This document shows, in pieces, positions 1 to 8,718 of a DNA stretch of 34,228 nucleotides (the first letter of the stretch is position 1; the number at the start of each line of letters is the position of its first letter). The DNA comes from Parabacteroides hominis (lineage in GTDB: Bacteria > Bacteroidota > Bacteroidia > Bacteroidales > Tannerellaceae). Under the pieces are notes generated by a model, which saw nothing but the letters and a program-made list of their open reading frames with translations, made no database searches and was not told where the DNA came from. The DNA is taken from positions 1-34,228 of the forward strand of contig NZ_JACOOJ010000047.1 of assembly GCF_014287585.1 (NCBI RefSeq), in the 5' to 3' direction. A program made the position numbers and the translations under genes.

Positions 1-148
1 AATATTCACTGAGAACGGATAATTTGAATGTCTCGCTGAACATTCTTCTGGGCTTTCTTTTTTTCATTTCTATACTTTTGTAAGACCCAAAAGGTGTCAA
101 GCTATTTCAGTACAAGACACTATGTGAAAAAATTAATAATCGCTCCTA

Positions 149-178
149 TTGGAAGTTTTATTATTTTCAGTATCTTTG
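149..178 (+). promoter_or_regulatory. Bacteroidales-type promoter of the phosphohexomutase gene
   Basis: TATCTTTG at 171-178 is a perfect match to the Bacteroidales -7 consensus TAnnTTTG, and TTGG at 149-152 sits 18 bp upstream as a -33 element. Transcription would start near 185, giving a leader of about 45 nt before the ATG at 231. A second TAnnTTTG match (TACTTTTG) lies at 73-80 but has no clear -33 element. Confidence 0.6.
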
Positions 179-230
179 TTAATTTCAAAAGTAAGGATTT
201 CTTTAAATTAAAAGCAAGACATATTAGGTC

Positions 231-1979
231 ATGGAAAACAAGGAACTGTTAGAAATGGTAAGAAGCAAGGCGCAAAGCTGGCTTACTAAAAGTTATGACG
301 CTGAAACACGTGCACAGGTGCAGGCTCTGTTAGACAATGAAGATCCGACGGAACTGATCGAATCGTTCTACAAAGACCTGGAATTCGGTACAGGTGGCTT
401 GAGAGGCATCATGGGAGTAGGTTCAAACCGTATGAACATCTACACGGTGGGAGCAGCCACACAAGGCTTATCCAACTATCTGAAAAAGGAATTTGCCGAT
501 CTGGACCAGATCAAAGTTGTAATCGGCCATGACTGCCGTAACAACAGCCGCAAATTCGCTGAAATCTCTGCTGACATTTTCTCTGCAAACGGCATCAAGG
601 TTTATCTGTTCGAAGACCTTCGCCCAACTCCTGAAATGTCATATACCATCCGCAAGTTGGGATGCCAGAGCGGTATTATCCTGACTGCTTCGCACAATCC
701 GAAAGAATATAACGGATACAAGGCTTATTGGGACGATGGCGCCCAGATGATCGCTCCGCATGATAAGAATACGATTGCCGAAGTAAACAAAATCCGCAAT
801 GCCAGCGAAATCAAGTTCAAAGGCAACAAGGAACTGATCGAAATCATCGGTAAAGAAATCGATGAACAATATATCAACGACCTGACAAAGATTTCTCTTT
901 CACCGGAAGCTATCGCACGTCACCACGACATGAAGATCGTCTACACTCCGATCCACGGAACAGGTGTAACGGTTATCCCGCCGACATTGAAAGCATTCGG
1001 CTTCACGAATATCATCCACGTACCCGAACAGGACGTAGTAAGCGGCGACTTCCCTACCGTTGTTTCTCCGAACCCGGAAGAGCCGGCAGCTTTGGCTCTG
1101 GCAGTTGAAAAGGCTAAGGAAACAGATGCCGAACTGGTATTGGCTTCCGACCCGGATGCAGACCGCGTAGGTGCGGCAGTGAAGAACAACGAAGGCGAAT
1201 GGGTGTTGCTGAACGGCAACCAGACCGCTTTGATGTTCGTTTACTACCTGATCACCCGTTGGAAAGAACTCGGTAAGATTAACGGCAAGGAATATATCGT
1301 GAAGACAATCGTTACAACCGAGCTGATCCGTACGATCGCCGAAAAGAACGGTGTCGAAGTGTACGATGTCTACACCGGCTTCAAATGGATTGCCGATGTC
1401 ATGAAAAAGAACGAAGGCAAGAAGAACTATATTGGTGGCGGTGAAGAAAGCTACGGTTTCTTATGCGAAGATTTCGTTCGCGACAAAGATGCCGTTTCTG
1501 CTTGTGCCATCCTGGCCGAAATCGCAGCTTGGGCAAAAGACCAGGGTATCACGATGTACCAGTTATTGCAGAACATCTACGTTCAGTATGGTTTCTCTAA
1601 AGAAAAAGGCATCTCCGTTGTAAAGAAAGGAAAGAGCGGTGCTGAAGAGATCGAAGCGATGATGAAGCACTTCCGTGAAAACCCGTTGCAGGAAATCGCC
1701 GGTTCCAAAGTCACACTGTTCTATGACTACGCTTCCTTGAAAGGTAAAGATTATGTAGAAAATGAAACCTTGTCTTTGGACATGCCGACTACATCCAACG
1801 TTCTGCAATACTTCACCGAAGACGGTACGAAAGTATCCATCCGTCCTTCCGGTACGGAACCGAAGATCAAGTTCTATTGCGAAGTCCATTCCAAAGTAAA
1901 GAGCCTCGACGAACTGCCGGCAGCCGAAAAAGCAGGAGCAGAAAAGATCGAAGCAATCAAGGCTTCATTGGGAATCTGA
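231..1979 (+). CDS. Phospho-sugar mutase (phosphoglucomutase/phosphomannomutase, alpha-D-phosphohexomutase family)
   Basis: A 582-residue cytoplasmic enzyme that interconverts hexose 1-phosphates and 6-phosphates, feeding glycolysis and nucleotide-sugar synthesis. The family's landmarks are all visible: the phosphoserine loop TASHNP near residue 151, the metal-binding loop DPDADR near 305, a sugar-binding GEESYG motif in the third domain, and the C-terminal phosphate-binding loop RPSGTEPK near 537. The length fits the long PGM2/PgcA-type subgroup rather than the shorter AlgC/GlmM type. It has its own promoter and ends at a hairpin shared with the converging cytidine deaminase gene. Whether glucose or mannose phosphate is preferred cannot be read from sequence, so no symbol is given. 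Confidence 0.93.
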   Translation: MENKELLEMVRSKAQSWLTKSYDAETRAQVQALLDNEDPTELIESFYKDLEFGTGGLRGIMGVGSNRMNIYTVGAATQGLSNYLKKEFADLDQIKVVIGHDCRNNSRKFAEISADIFSANGIKVYLFEDLRPTPEMSYTIRKLGCQSGIILTASHNPKEYNGYKAYWDDGAQMIAPHDKNTIAEVNKIRNASEIKFKGNKELIEIIGKEIDEQYINDLTKISLSPEAIARHHDMKIVYTPIHGTGVTVIPPTLKAFGFTNIIHVPEQDVVSGDFPTVVSPNPEEPAALALAVEKAKETDAELVLASDPDADRVGAAVKNNEGEWVLLNGNQTALMFVYYLITRWKELGKINGKEYIVKTIVTTELIRTIAEKNGVEVYDVYTGFKWIADVMKKNEGKKNYIGGGEESYGFLCEDFVRDKDAVSACAILAEIAAWAKDQGITMYQLLQNIYVQYGFSKEKGISVVKKGKSGAEEIEAMMKHFRENPLQEIAGSKVTLFYDYASLKGKDYVENETLSLDMPTTSNVLQYFTEDGTKVSIRPSGTEPKIKFYCEVHSKVKSLDELPAAEKAGAEKIEAIKASLGI

Positions 1980-2004
1980 TTCCGAACCGGAAATAACCGA
2001 ATAT

Positions 2005-2049
2005 AAAAAGAAGGGGCATCACTGTAAAAAGCAGGTGCTCCTTCTTTTT
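2005..2049. terminator. Bidirectional terminator between converging genes
   Basis: The arms 2005-2018 (A5GAAGGGGCA) and 2036-2049 pair over 14 bp with one G-T wobble around a 17-nt loop. The A-run on one side and T-run on the other make it an intrinsic terminator in both directions, serving the mutase gene and the minus-strand cytidine deaminase gene. The deaminase stop codon (2048-2050) lies within the right arm. Confidence 0.8.
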
Positions 2050-2524
2050 ATTTCAAATCTTTCGCACCGAAACAAAGCGGCAACAGCGATTCGGCACTTT
2101 CGGCCACCACCACCTCTTTCGTTCCGCACAGCAAAACTTTCATTGGCTTGCCATAACGCTGTTCCGTCTCAAGCAAAACCTGGCGGCACGCCCCGCAAGG
2201 AGAAATGCTCTCGACCTGCCGGCCATTCGTGGCAGCTGCGATAGCAAGGGCGACAACAGGCATATCCGGATATTGATGGCCGGCATGAAACAACGTCACA
2301 CGCTCGGCACATAAGCCGGACGGATAAGCTGCATTCTCCTGGTTGCTGCCGGTCACGATCGTGCCATCCTCCAGCAAAGCCGCCGCCCCGACATGAAACT
2401 TCGAGTAAGGGGCATACGATTGTTCCGTTGCTTTCAAGGCTGCTTCCATCAACGGCAATTCCTCATCCGGCAATTCGGCAAGAGGATATATCCGGATTCT
2501 TGTTTCCAACTTGATCTCTTTCAT
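2048..2524 (-). CDS. cdd: Cytidine deaminase
   Basis: A 158-residue zinc enzyme that deaminates cytidine and deoxycytidine to uridine and deoxyuridine in pyrimidine salvage. The signature is complete: C72-A-E74 supplies one zinc ligand and the catalytic glutamate, and P109-C110-G-A-C113 supplies the other two cysteine ligands. The substrate-binding stretch SKFHVGAA lies at 41-48. The length is that of the homotetrameric class. The gene lies 33 bp downstream of the LytTR regulator in the same direction, but a -7 element in that gap suggests independent transcription, and salvage has no obvious link with efflux. Confidence 0.95.
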   Translation of the reverse strand: MKEIKLETRIRIYPLAELPDEELPLMEAALKATEQSYAPYSKFHVGAAALLEDGTIVTGSNQENAAYPSGLCAERVTLFHAGHQYPDMPVVALAIAAATNGRQVESISPCGACRQVLLETEQRYGKPMKVLLCGTKEVVVAESAESLLPLCFGAKDLK

Positions 2525-2549
2525 AAGGCAACATTTTAAATGATACAGG

Positions 2550-2557
2550 CAAAAATA
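2550..2557 (-). promoter_or_regulatory. Probable -7 element for cdd
   Basis: On the minus strand the bases read TATTTTTG, matching TAnnTTTG, about 26 bp ahead of the cdd start. The candidate -33 TTG is poorly spaced, so this is a moderate call. It lies between the regulator stop codon and the cdd start. Confidence 0.4.
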
Positions 2558-3331
2558 CTAAAAATTAAGCCACAATTTGAATGCCGACAATTTTTCTTCA
2601 CTGATCGTCACTTTGGTTTTATATGGAGGACGGACCGTTACCACGATCTTTCCGTTAAAATAAGGTTCCGCATGGTCGATGGCATCGATACAAACAATGA
2701 CCTGCCGGTTAGCCCGGAAGAAACGGCACGGATCCAACTGATCCGTCAATTTATTGAGCGATAAATCGATAATATGTTCCTGCCCGCTCTTCGTAACGGC
2801 GAACGTCACCTTATTTTCCGAATAAAAATAAGCTATTTCATCTACCCGTAACGTCCAGAAGCGATCGACTCCAGAAATCAGAAAGCGGGAACGATAGCGC
2901 TTCTCCTTATTTTTCAGCGTATCGAGAAGCATATCCAGATAATCCTGTGATTTGACATAGCCGTTCCCAATCATTGCCTCATACTTCTGAATGGCATCCG
3001 AAAGGCGTTTTTCGTCTACCGGTTTCAGGATATAGTCGATGCTATTGACTGAAAAGGCACGGATGGCATACTGGTCGTAGGCAGTCGTAAAAATAATAAC
3101 GGAAGAAGGGTTTGCCGCCGAAAGGAAATCGAACGAATTCCCATCCGCCAACTGGATATCGAGAAAGATTATATCCGGATGCGGATGCTCGCGAAACCAC
3201 AAGACCGCTTCGTCCACACTGCCCGGCAGAACGGTCACGTTCCACTCCGGACGCAGGCGCGTCACCATCGAGTTCAATAGGCGGGCCGCCGGCACTTCAT
3301 CTTCTATTATGACTACATTCAATTTATTCAT
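2558..3331 (-). CDS. LytTR-family response regulator (LytR/AgrA type)
   Basis: A 257-residue DNA-binding response regulator. The receiver domain occupies about residues 1-120, with acidic E10-D11, the phospho-acceptor D58 in FLDIQL, T82/T83 in FTTAYD, and K103 in ILKPVD. The LytTR DNA-binding domain follows from about 150 to the end, with the family pattern of an IAYFYSENK strand and an FFRANRQVIV segment. Its start overlaps the last 4 bases of the kinase gene, so the two are translationally coupled and must be partners. As the last gene of the efflux operon it probably controls that operon, which is inference. Confidence 0.92.
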   Translation of the reverse strand: MNKLNVVIIEDEVPAARLLNSMVTRLRPEWNVTVLPGSVDEAVLWFREHPHPDIIFLDIQLADGNSFDFLSAANPSSVIIFTTAYDQYAIRAFSVNSIDYILKPVDEKRLSDAIQKYEAMIGNGYVKSQDYLDMLLDTLKNKEKRYRSRFLISGVDRFWTLRVDEIAYFYSENKVTFAVTKSGQEHIIDLSLNKLTDQLDPCRFFRANRQVIVCIDAIDHAEPYFNGKIVVTVRPPYKTKVTISEEKLSAFKLWLNF

Positions 3332-4350
3332 ACCAACAACGGAACTTTTACAGTAAACATTTCTTTTTCATGCAAGACAAGTATCTCCTCCCCTAACATC
3401 AACTTGCACCGGTTCGACAGGTTTTTCAGTCCGACACCTGACGACTCCTGACTTTTCCGGGGTTGCACAGGATTGCTGACGACCAGATGATCTTCTTGCA
3501 CGAAAATATCGATCTTCATCGGCCGGGCAGATGTAATCGTATTATGCTTGATCACATTTTCCACCAATAGCTGCAAAGTAAGCGGGGGAAGCATGGCTTC
3601 GGCCAGGTCGGCAGGGATATCGCATGCACAACTGATACAATCGCCCAACCTCACCTTATGCAGAAACAGATAGGAATCCAGAAATTCCAGTTCTTCCGCG
3701 AGGGAGACCAACGTTTTGTCCTGGCTTTGCAAGACATAGCGGTACACACTCGATAAGTTTTTAGTAAAACGGACTGCATTATCAGGATTATACTCGATTT
3801 CGGCTATTAATGTATTCAGGCTATTAAACAGGAAATGAGGATTCAACTGGCTTTGTAGAGCCGTGTAACGAGCCGTATTGTTTTCTTTCTGCAACGCTGC
3901 GGCTTCCTGCTGCAATTTCAAGGTATTCTGAATAGAACGGTTTGCCAGCAATAAGCCTAAGATGACCAACTCGACCAGCCAGACAAGCAGCAAAATACGC
4001 CATCCTCCATTGGGGAAGATCAGCGGATCGTTCATACCGACCAATATCTTGGCAACCACCAGCAAACTGTAATTCAGCAAAAGAAACAACAACATGACGA
4101 TCGCATATATCACGACAATCTTCCATCTTTTCCGAATATTCAACGCGTACTGGTTATTCATCCACGAACTGATCCGCAACGTCGAATAACCCAGGACATT
4201 AAAAGCAGCAACAAAGAAGACAAACGCCCCTTTCGAATACAGAACGTCCGCCACATGGGCGGAAAGTTCCGTATAATTAACGAGTAAGAGATAGGAAAAA
4301 GCTCCTAACCCGGAAAACAACAAACCATATAAAATTGCATTCCACTTCAT
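3328..4350 (-). CDS. LytS/YehU-type sensor histidine kinase
   Basis: A 340-residue inner-membrane kinase. Four hydrophobic segments lie at about residues 5-25, 38-56, 77-103 and 118-136 with no large periplasmic domain, so the signal is probably sensed in or near the membrane. After a short coiled-coil stretch (140-165) comes the His_kinase domain with the phospho-acceptor H172 in LNPHFLFNSLNT. The ATP-binding region shows the N box ENVIKHN at 264-270 and a short GVGLKN glycine motif at 305-310. It overlaps the regulator gene by 4 bp and starts 43 bp after the TolC-like gene. Confidence 0.9.
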   Translation of the reverse strand: MKWNAILYGLLFSGLGAFSYLLLVNYTELSAHVADVLYSKGAFVFFVAAFNVLGYSTLRISSWMNNQYALNIRKRWKIVVIYAIVMLLFLLLNYSLLVVAKILVGMNDPLIFPNGGWRILLLVWLVELVILGLLLANRSIQNTLKLQQEAAALQKENNTARYTALQSQLNPHFLFNSLNTLIAEIEYNPDNAVRFTKNLSSVYRYVLQSQDKTLVSLAEELEFLDSYLFLHKVRLGDCISCACDIPADLAEAMLPPLTLQLLVENVIKHNTITSARPMKIDIFVQEDHLVVSNPVQPRKSQESSGVGLKNLSNRCKLMLGEEILVLHEKEMFTVKVPLLV

Positions 4351-4393
4351 ACCCGCTTCATTCGAATAACAGAATATATCATTTCACACACAA

Positions 4394-5683
4394 TCAATAT
4401 TTATTTAACGCTTTTATCAAATCTGAATAATAACCCTGTGCAAGTACCTTGGCCTGTACGTAGTTCAACTGCGAAGTCTGCCGGTACGCTTGTGCTTCTA
4501 TCACTTCCACTACCGATATTTTACCTTCCGCATACCGTTCGAGAGCCATCCGTTCGTTTTCACGTGCTTTTTCAAGCGAGTTTTCAGCCAGATCGACCCG
4601 TTCGAGTGCTTGCGACAAAGAGGTACGGGCCGTTTGGACTTCGAGGTTCACCTGATCTTCGACTTTGTTGATCCGGTCGTTTGCCATACCGATTTTCATT
4701 GTCGAAGCCCGCTTCTCGTTCCGGCGTTTCCCCCATTCGAACAAAGGTACGGACAATTTGGCATATACCACATAGTTAGGATCCAAATCCGCACGGAAAT
4801 CATAACCGGGAGACGAGTAACTTCCGTCCAACCCGATGTATAACTGCGGTTTGTACCGGGAATCCGTCAGTTTCAACGAACTCTCCGCCATTTTCAACTG
4901 GTCGTGTGCCATACGGATTTCCGGTCTTCCTGCCCCGTCCGAAATCCAGATATCGTTCGTGTAGCTAACCTTAGGAATGCTTCGATCAATTTCGATCGTA
5001 TCCTGCAAATTCACCCCGATCAACGAGTTGAGAGCCATACGGCCTGTCTCGAAATTACTTTTTGCCTGCAACAGCTGATATTCCGCCTCGTTCTTCTTGA
5101 CCTCGACCATCAATAACTCCTGCGGGTCGACCAGGCCGGCCTCCACCCGTTCGCGAATCGTCTGTGCCAGGATAGCCATCGAATTGCGGTAATCAAGCGC
5201 CACTCCGACAATCTCCCTGCGCGCTACCGTATTCCAGTATTGCATATCCGTCTGATAACAGACAGCCGAGCGGAACAGTTCTTCCTGGTTGGAGGCGAAC
5301 GAATGGCGATACCCGGCCATCCGGATCGATTCCAGAATCCGCCCTCCCGTATAAACGGGTTGGAGCAAAGAAAGGGAAGCCCCGTATTTCAGGTCACGGC
5401 CTTCAAAAGTCATCGGCTGTTCCAGCGAAGGAAGATCCAATGTCAATTGCAACGGCTGCCCGGTATACTGGAAATTGGCATTTCCAGACAACTTCGGCTT
5501 CCAGTCCGCCTTCGCCGCTTTTTCCAGTTCGATGCTGGCAGATATATTCTTGTCTGCCGACTTCAGATCATGGCTGTATTCCAAAGCCATAGACCGGTAT
5601 TTCTCAAGCAACGGACTTTGCTGGGAATAAGAGACTCCGGTACAGAGCAGGAACGCACTTATCAATAGATGCTTTTTTCTCAT
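4394..5683 (-). CDS. TolC-like outer-membrane efflux channel (OEP family)
   Basis: A 429-residue outer-membrane factor forming the exit duct of the tripartite pump. An N-terminal signal peptide is evident (MRKKHLLISAFLLCTG, cleavage near the SYSQQ segment). The rest shows the OEP pattern: long charged, alanine-rich amphipathic helices around 170-220 and 340-410, alternating with beta segments such as GASLSLLQPVYTGGR and VYAKLSVPLFEWGKR, in two similar halves. It overlaps the RND pump gene by 4 bp, which fixes its partner. The substrate is unknown. Confidence 0.9.
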   Translation of the reverse strand: MRKKHLLISAFLLCTGVSYSQQSPLLEKYRSMALEYSHDLKSADKNISASIELEKAAKADWKPKLSGNANFQYTGQPLQLTLDLPSLEQPMTFEGRDLKYGASLSLLQPVYTGGRILESIRMAGYRHSFASNQEELFRSAVCYQTDMQYWNTVARREIVGVALDYRNSMAILAQTIRERVEAGLVDPQELLMVEVKKNEAEYQLLQAKSNFETGRMALNSLIGVNLQDTIEIDRSIPKVSYTNDIWISDGAGRPEIRMAHDQLKMAESSLKLTDSRYKPQLYIGLDGSYSSPGYDFRADLDPNYVVYAKLSVPLFEWGKRRNEKRASTMKIGMANDRINKVEDQVNLEVQTARTSLSQALERVDLAENSLEKARENERMALERYAEGKISVVEVIEAQAYRQTSQLNYVQAKVLAQGYYSDLIKALNKY

Positions 5684-8600
5684 ATCTGTTCTTTTTTTAC
5701 CTTATAAAATAGCGTGTACAATGCCGGGGTTACAAACAAGGTCAGCAGTGTAGCAAAGGTCAATCCGAAAATAATGGTAGCAGCCATTCCCCCGAATGCA
5801 ACATCGAAAAGAAGCGGAACCATTCCGAGAATAGTAGTCGTTGCCGCCATCAGCACCGGACGTGTCCTGGAAACGGTAGCCTCGACAACCGCCGTATAAG
5901 GGGCAACGCCGTTCTTTCGCTGTACGTTGATTTCATCCAGCAGGACAATCACATTCTTTATAATCATCCCCAACAGCCCTAACCAACCGGCAATGGGGAA
6001 AAAGCCGAAATCGAAACCGGTCAGCAACATTCCGACCGCCACTCCTATCAGCGACAAAGGCAACACACAAAGAATAATAATCGGTTGCCGGAAATTGCCG
6101 AACAAAGCGACCAGGATCACAACCAACATCAGGAATGCCAGCGGGAAAAACTTGGCTATCGCCTGCATGGCCTCCCGTTGATCCTTATATTGGGAATCCC
6201 AGAAAAAGGTATATCCTTCGGGCAATTTCATCTGCTCGACCTCATGGCGGATCTCGCCATGCACTTCTGCCATCGTATGCCCCGGTTTCACGCCGCACAT
6301 CGCCGCCATGGACAATTGCCGGTTATAGGTGCGCACCTGTGGAAACTCCCAAGTTGTCTCGATCCGTTCCGTCACCTGCGACAAGGGAGCCGACCGCTCG
6401 CCGTTCCACACGGAAAAGCTCCCAAGCGAACGGACATCCGTCACTTTCGCCCCAGCCGATTTCAACAAGACGGGAACCTTTTTCTCGTTATCGCGATAGA
6501 CGCCGACCATCGTCCCGTCATTGATAGACTTGACGGACTCCATCATCGAAGCCTTGGTTATACCTAACGCACCGGCCTTTACCGGATCATAGACCGGACG
6601 GATCATCATAGACATATTGCCCCATTCATTACGGGCATCGGCTACCTTCGGATTACGGCGCATGATCTCGATAGCTTCTCCCGCCAGCGAATCCAACACA
6701 AGCGGATCAGGTCCGAGAAAACGGGCTTCGATCACCGCCTCCGTAAGCGGGCTCAATTCAAACTTATTGACTTTGATCAGCGGGCCGGGGAAGCGCATAC
6801 GAATCGAGTCTTGCAACAAGGCATGCAATTCCCGCGACTCTTCGGAAGATTTACATTTGACCAGGACTTGTGCATAATTGGATTGCGGGCCGAACGAGAC
6901 GTTAGAAAGATAATGGCGCGGCGGAGTACGGCCGACATAAGTCGAAACCATCTCCGTCTGTTCATATTCCCGGATATAGTCCGCCATCTCCGTTGCCAAC
7001 CGGTCTGTTTCTTCGATCTGCACGCCTTCCGGCAGCCAGACATCCAAGGTGAAATACTGCTTGTCCAAGGCCGGGACAAACACTTTCGGAATAAACTTGA
7101 AGCTCCAAGCCGAAAAGACCAGCATCACGACCAGGCTACCGATCGCAACTGTCCGATGCCGTATCACCCAATGCAGGGAAGAACGGAACTTCTCATAATA
7201 TCGACCGGAAAACAATGAATCCTGCAATTCTTCAGGACGAGGACGCCGCACGAACTCCTGGATAAAGAAGGGAGTCTGCGTCAAAGCGAATATCCAACTG
7301 AACATCAGGGAAACACCGATAACAACTACTAACGAAGACAAGAGTTCACCTGTGATATGAGGTGAATAATAAATAGGTAAAAATGTCAAGATTGCAATCA
7401 CGGTAGCCGCCAACAGAGGAAGCGCCGTTGCCGAACAAGCCCGCATAACCGCCACCCGTTTACGCATGCCGCGCTGCATATTGACCAGTGCCGAATCCGA
7501 CACCACAATCGCATTGTCGACCAGCATCCCCATTGCGATAATAATGGCGGCCAACGACATGCGCTGCAACGCGATTCCCGATCCGAACATGACGATCAAA
7601 GTCGCAAAGATGGAAAAGACCAATCCGCTCCCGACCAGGATTCCATTCTTAAACCCGATAAAGAACAACAGGATCGCCACAACAGTAATAACCGAGATAA
7701 TCAGGTTGAGGATAAATCCCTGATTGGCGACATCCGATTCATAACCCTGGTCATATATGGATTGCAACTCGAATCCTTCCGGCATGGTTTCAGCCAGCTT
7801 GCCGATACACGTTTTCACGGCTTCCGCCATGTCGACCACATTTCCTGTCGGGACGGTGGAGATAGCGATACCGACAGCCGGCTGGCCGTCTATCCGCATC
7901 AGGTTGGAAGCCGGTTGCTGATAGCTTTCCTCGATCGTCGCGACATCGGCCAGGCGGAAATGCTCCCCGGTACGCGAGACAATCGTCAGATCCCGGATAT
8001 CGTCCAGCGAATAGAAATTACCGGTCGACTCGATCCGGATCCGGTTCTGCCCGGCATCGATACCACCGGCATCCACCACCCGGTTCTGAGCATCGAAAGC
8101 ACGGGCGATATCGACTGTCGTAATGCCGCTGCGCGCCATCACGGAAGGGCTTACGGACACATCTATTGTCGGTGTCCGGACTCCGTATATTTCGACTTTG
8201 GCAACATCTTTGACCTTCAGCAACTCGTTCTTGATGAGTTTGGCCCGGTCTTCCAGTTCACGATACGTATAACGGTCTCCGGTCAGGCCATAAAACACCC
8301 CTAAGACATCGCCGAAATCGTCGTTCACGATGGATGTACCGGCTCCAGCCGGCAACTTTCCCTGTACGTCGTTTACTTTCCGGCGCAACTTGTCCCACAA
8401 CTGCTGCATCTCGTCGGCACGGATTTCCTTTTTCACATAGACCGTGATTTTAGACAATCCCGCCCGGTTCTCCGTCTTCAGGTAATAGAGTTCGCCGAGC
8501 GATTGAATCGCCTCTTCCAGCACATCCGTCACTTGCGACTGTACTTCCATCGGGGAAGCCCCAGGATAAGGCGTCAATACCAAAGCCTGCTTGATCGTGA

Positions 8601-8718
8601 AAGGAGCGTCTTCCAACTTTCCCATCTTGACATACGAGAAAAGTCCTCCGGCCAGGACCAAGACCAGCAACAACACCGTGACAGCTTTCTTTTGCAGAAA
8701 ATACTTTATCAGTTTCAT
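5680..8718 (-). CDS. RND-family efflux pump, inner-membrane permease (AcrB/CzcA superfamily)
   Basis: A 1012-residue proton-driven exporter. It has the RND layout: one helix at 12-30, a periplasmic porter region to about 330, a helix cluster at 335-490, a second membrane entry near 522-540, a second porter region, and a terminal helix cluster from about 845. The TM4 motif reads G-M-L-V-D401-N402-A-I-V-V, so the usual Asp-Asp pair is Asp-Asn. TM10 carries IIKNVIVLLDEI with the expected lysine. Sequence alone does not decide between drug (HAE) and metal (HME) export. It overlaps the adaptor and channel genes by 4 bp on each side. Confidence 0.93.
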   Translation of the reverse strand: MKLIKYFLQKKAVTVLLLVLVLAGGLFSYVKMGKLEDAPFTIKQALVLTPYPGASPMEVQSQVTDVLEEAIQSLGELYYLKTENRAGLSKITVYVKKEIRADEMQQLWDKLRRKVNDVQGKLPAGAGTSIVNDDFGDVLGVFYGLTGDRYTYRELEDRAKLIKNELLKVKDVAKVEIYGVRTPTIDVSVSPSVMARSGITTVDIARAFDAQNRVVDAGGIDAGQNRIRIESTGNFYSLDDIRDLTIVSRTGEHFRLADVATIEESYQQPASNLMRIDGQPAVGIAISTVPTGNVVDMAEAVKTCIGKLAETMPEGFELQSIYDQGYESDVANQGFILNLIISVITVVAILLFFIGFKNGILVGSGLVFSIFATLIVMFGSGIALQRMSLAAIIIAMGMLVDNAIVVSDSALVNMQRGMRKRVAVMRACSATALPLLAATVIAILTFLPIYYSPHITGELLSSLVVVIGVSLMFSWIFALTQTPFFIQEFVRRPRPEELQDSLFSGRYYEKFRSSLHWVIRHRTVAIGSLVVMLVFSAWSFKFIPKVFVPALDKQYFTLDVWLPEGVQIEETDRLATEMADYIREYEQTEMVSTYVGRTPPRHYLSNVSFGPQSNYAQVLVKCKSSEESRELHALLQDSIRMRFPGPLIKVNKFELSPLTEAVIEARFLGPDPLVLDSLAGEAIEIMRRNPKVADARNEWGNMSMMIRPVYDPVKAGALGITKASMMESVKSINDGTMVGVYRDNEKKVPVLLKSAGAKVTDVRSLGSFSVWNGERSAPLSQVTERIETTWEFPQVRTYNRQLSMAAMCGVKPGHTMAEVHGEIRHEVEQMKLPEGYTFFWDSQYKDQREAMQAIAKFFPLAFLMLVVILVALFGNFRQPIIILCVLPLSLIGVAVGMLLTGFDFGFFPIAGWLGLLGMIIKNVIVLLDEINVQRKNGVAPYTAVVEATVSRTRPVLMAATTTILGMVPLLFDVAFGGMAATIIFGLTFATLLTLFVTPALYTLFYKVKKEQI

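Noticed and set aside
6085..6567. ORFs antisense to the RND pump
   Set aside because: They mirror codon structure of the pump gene, have no recognisable family and no promoter.
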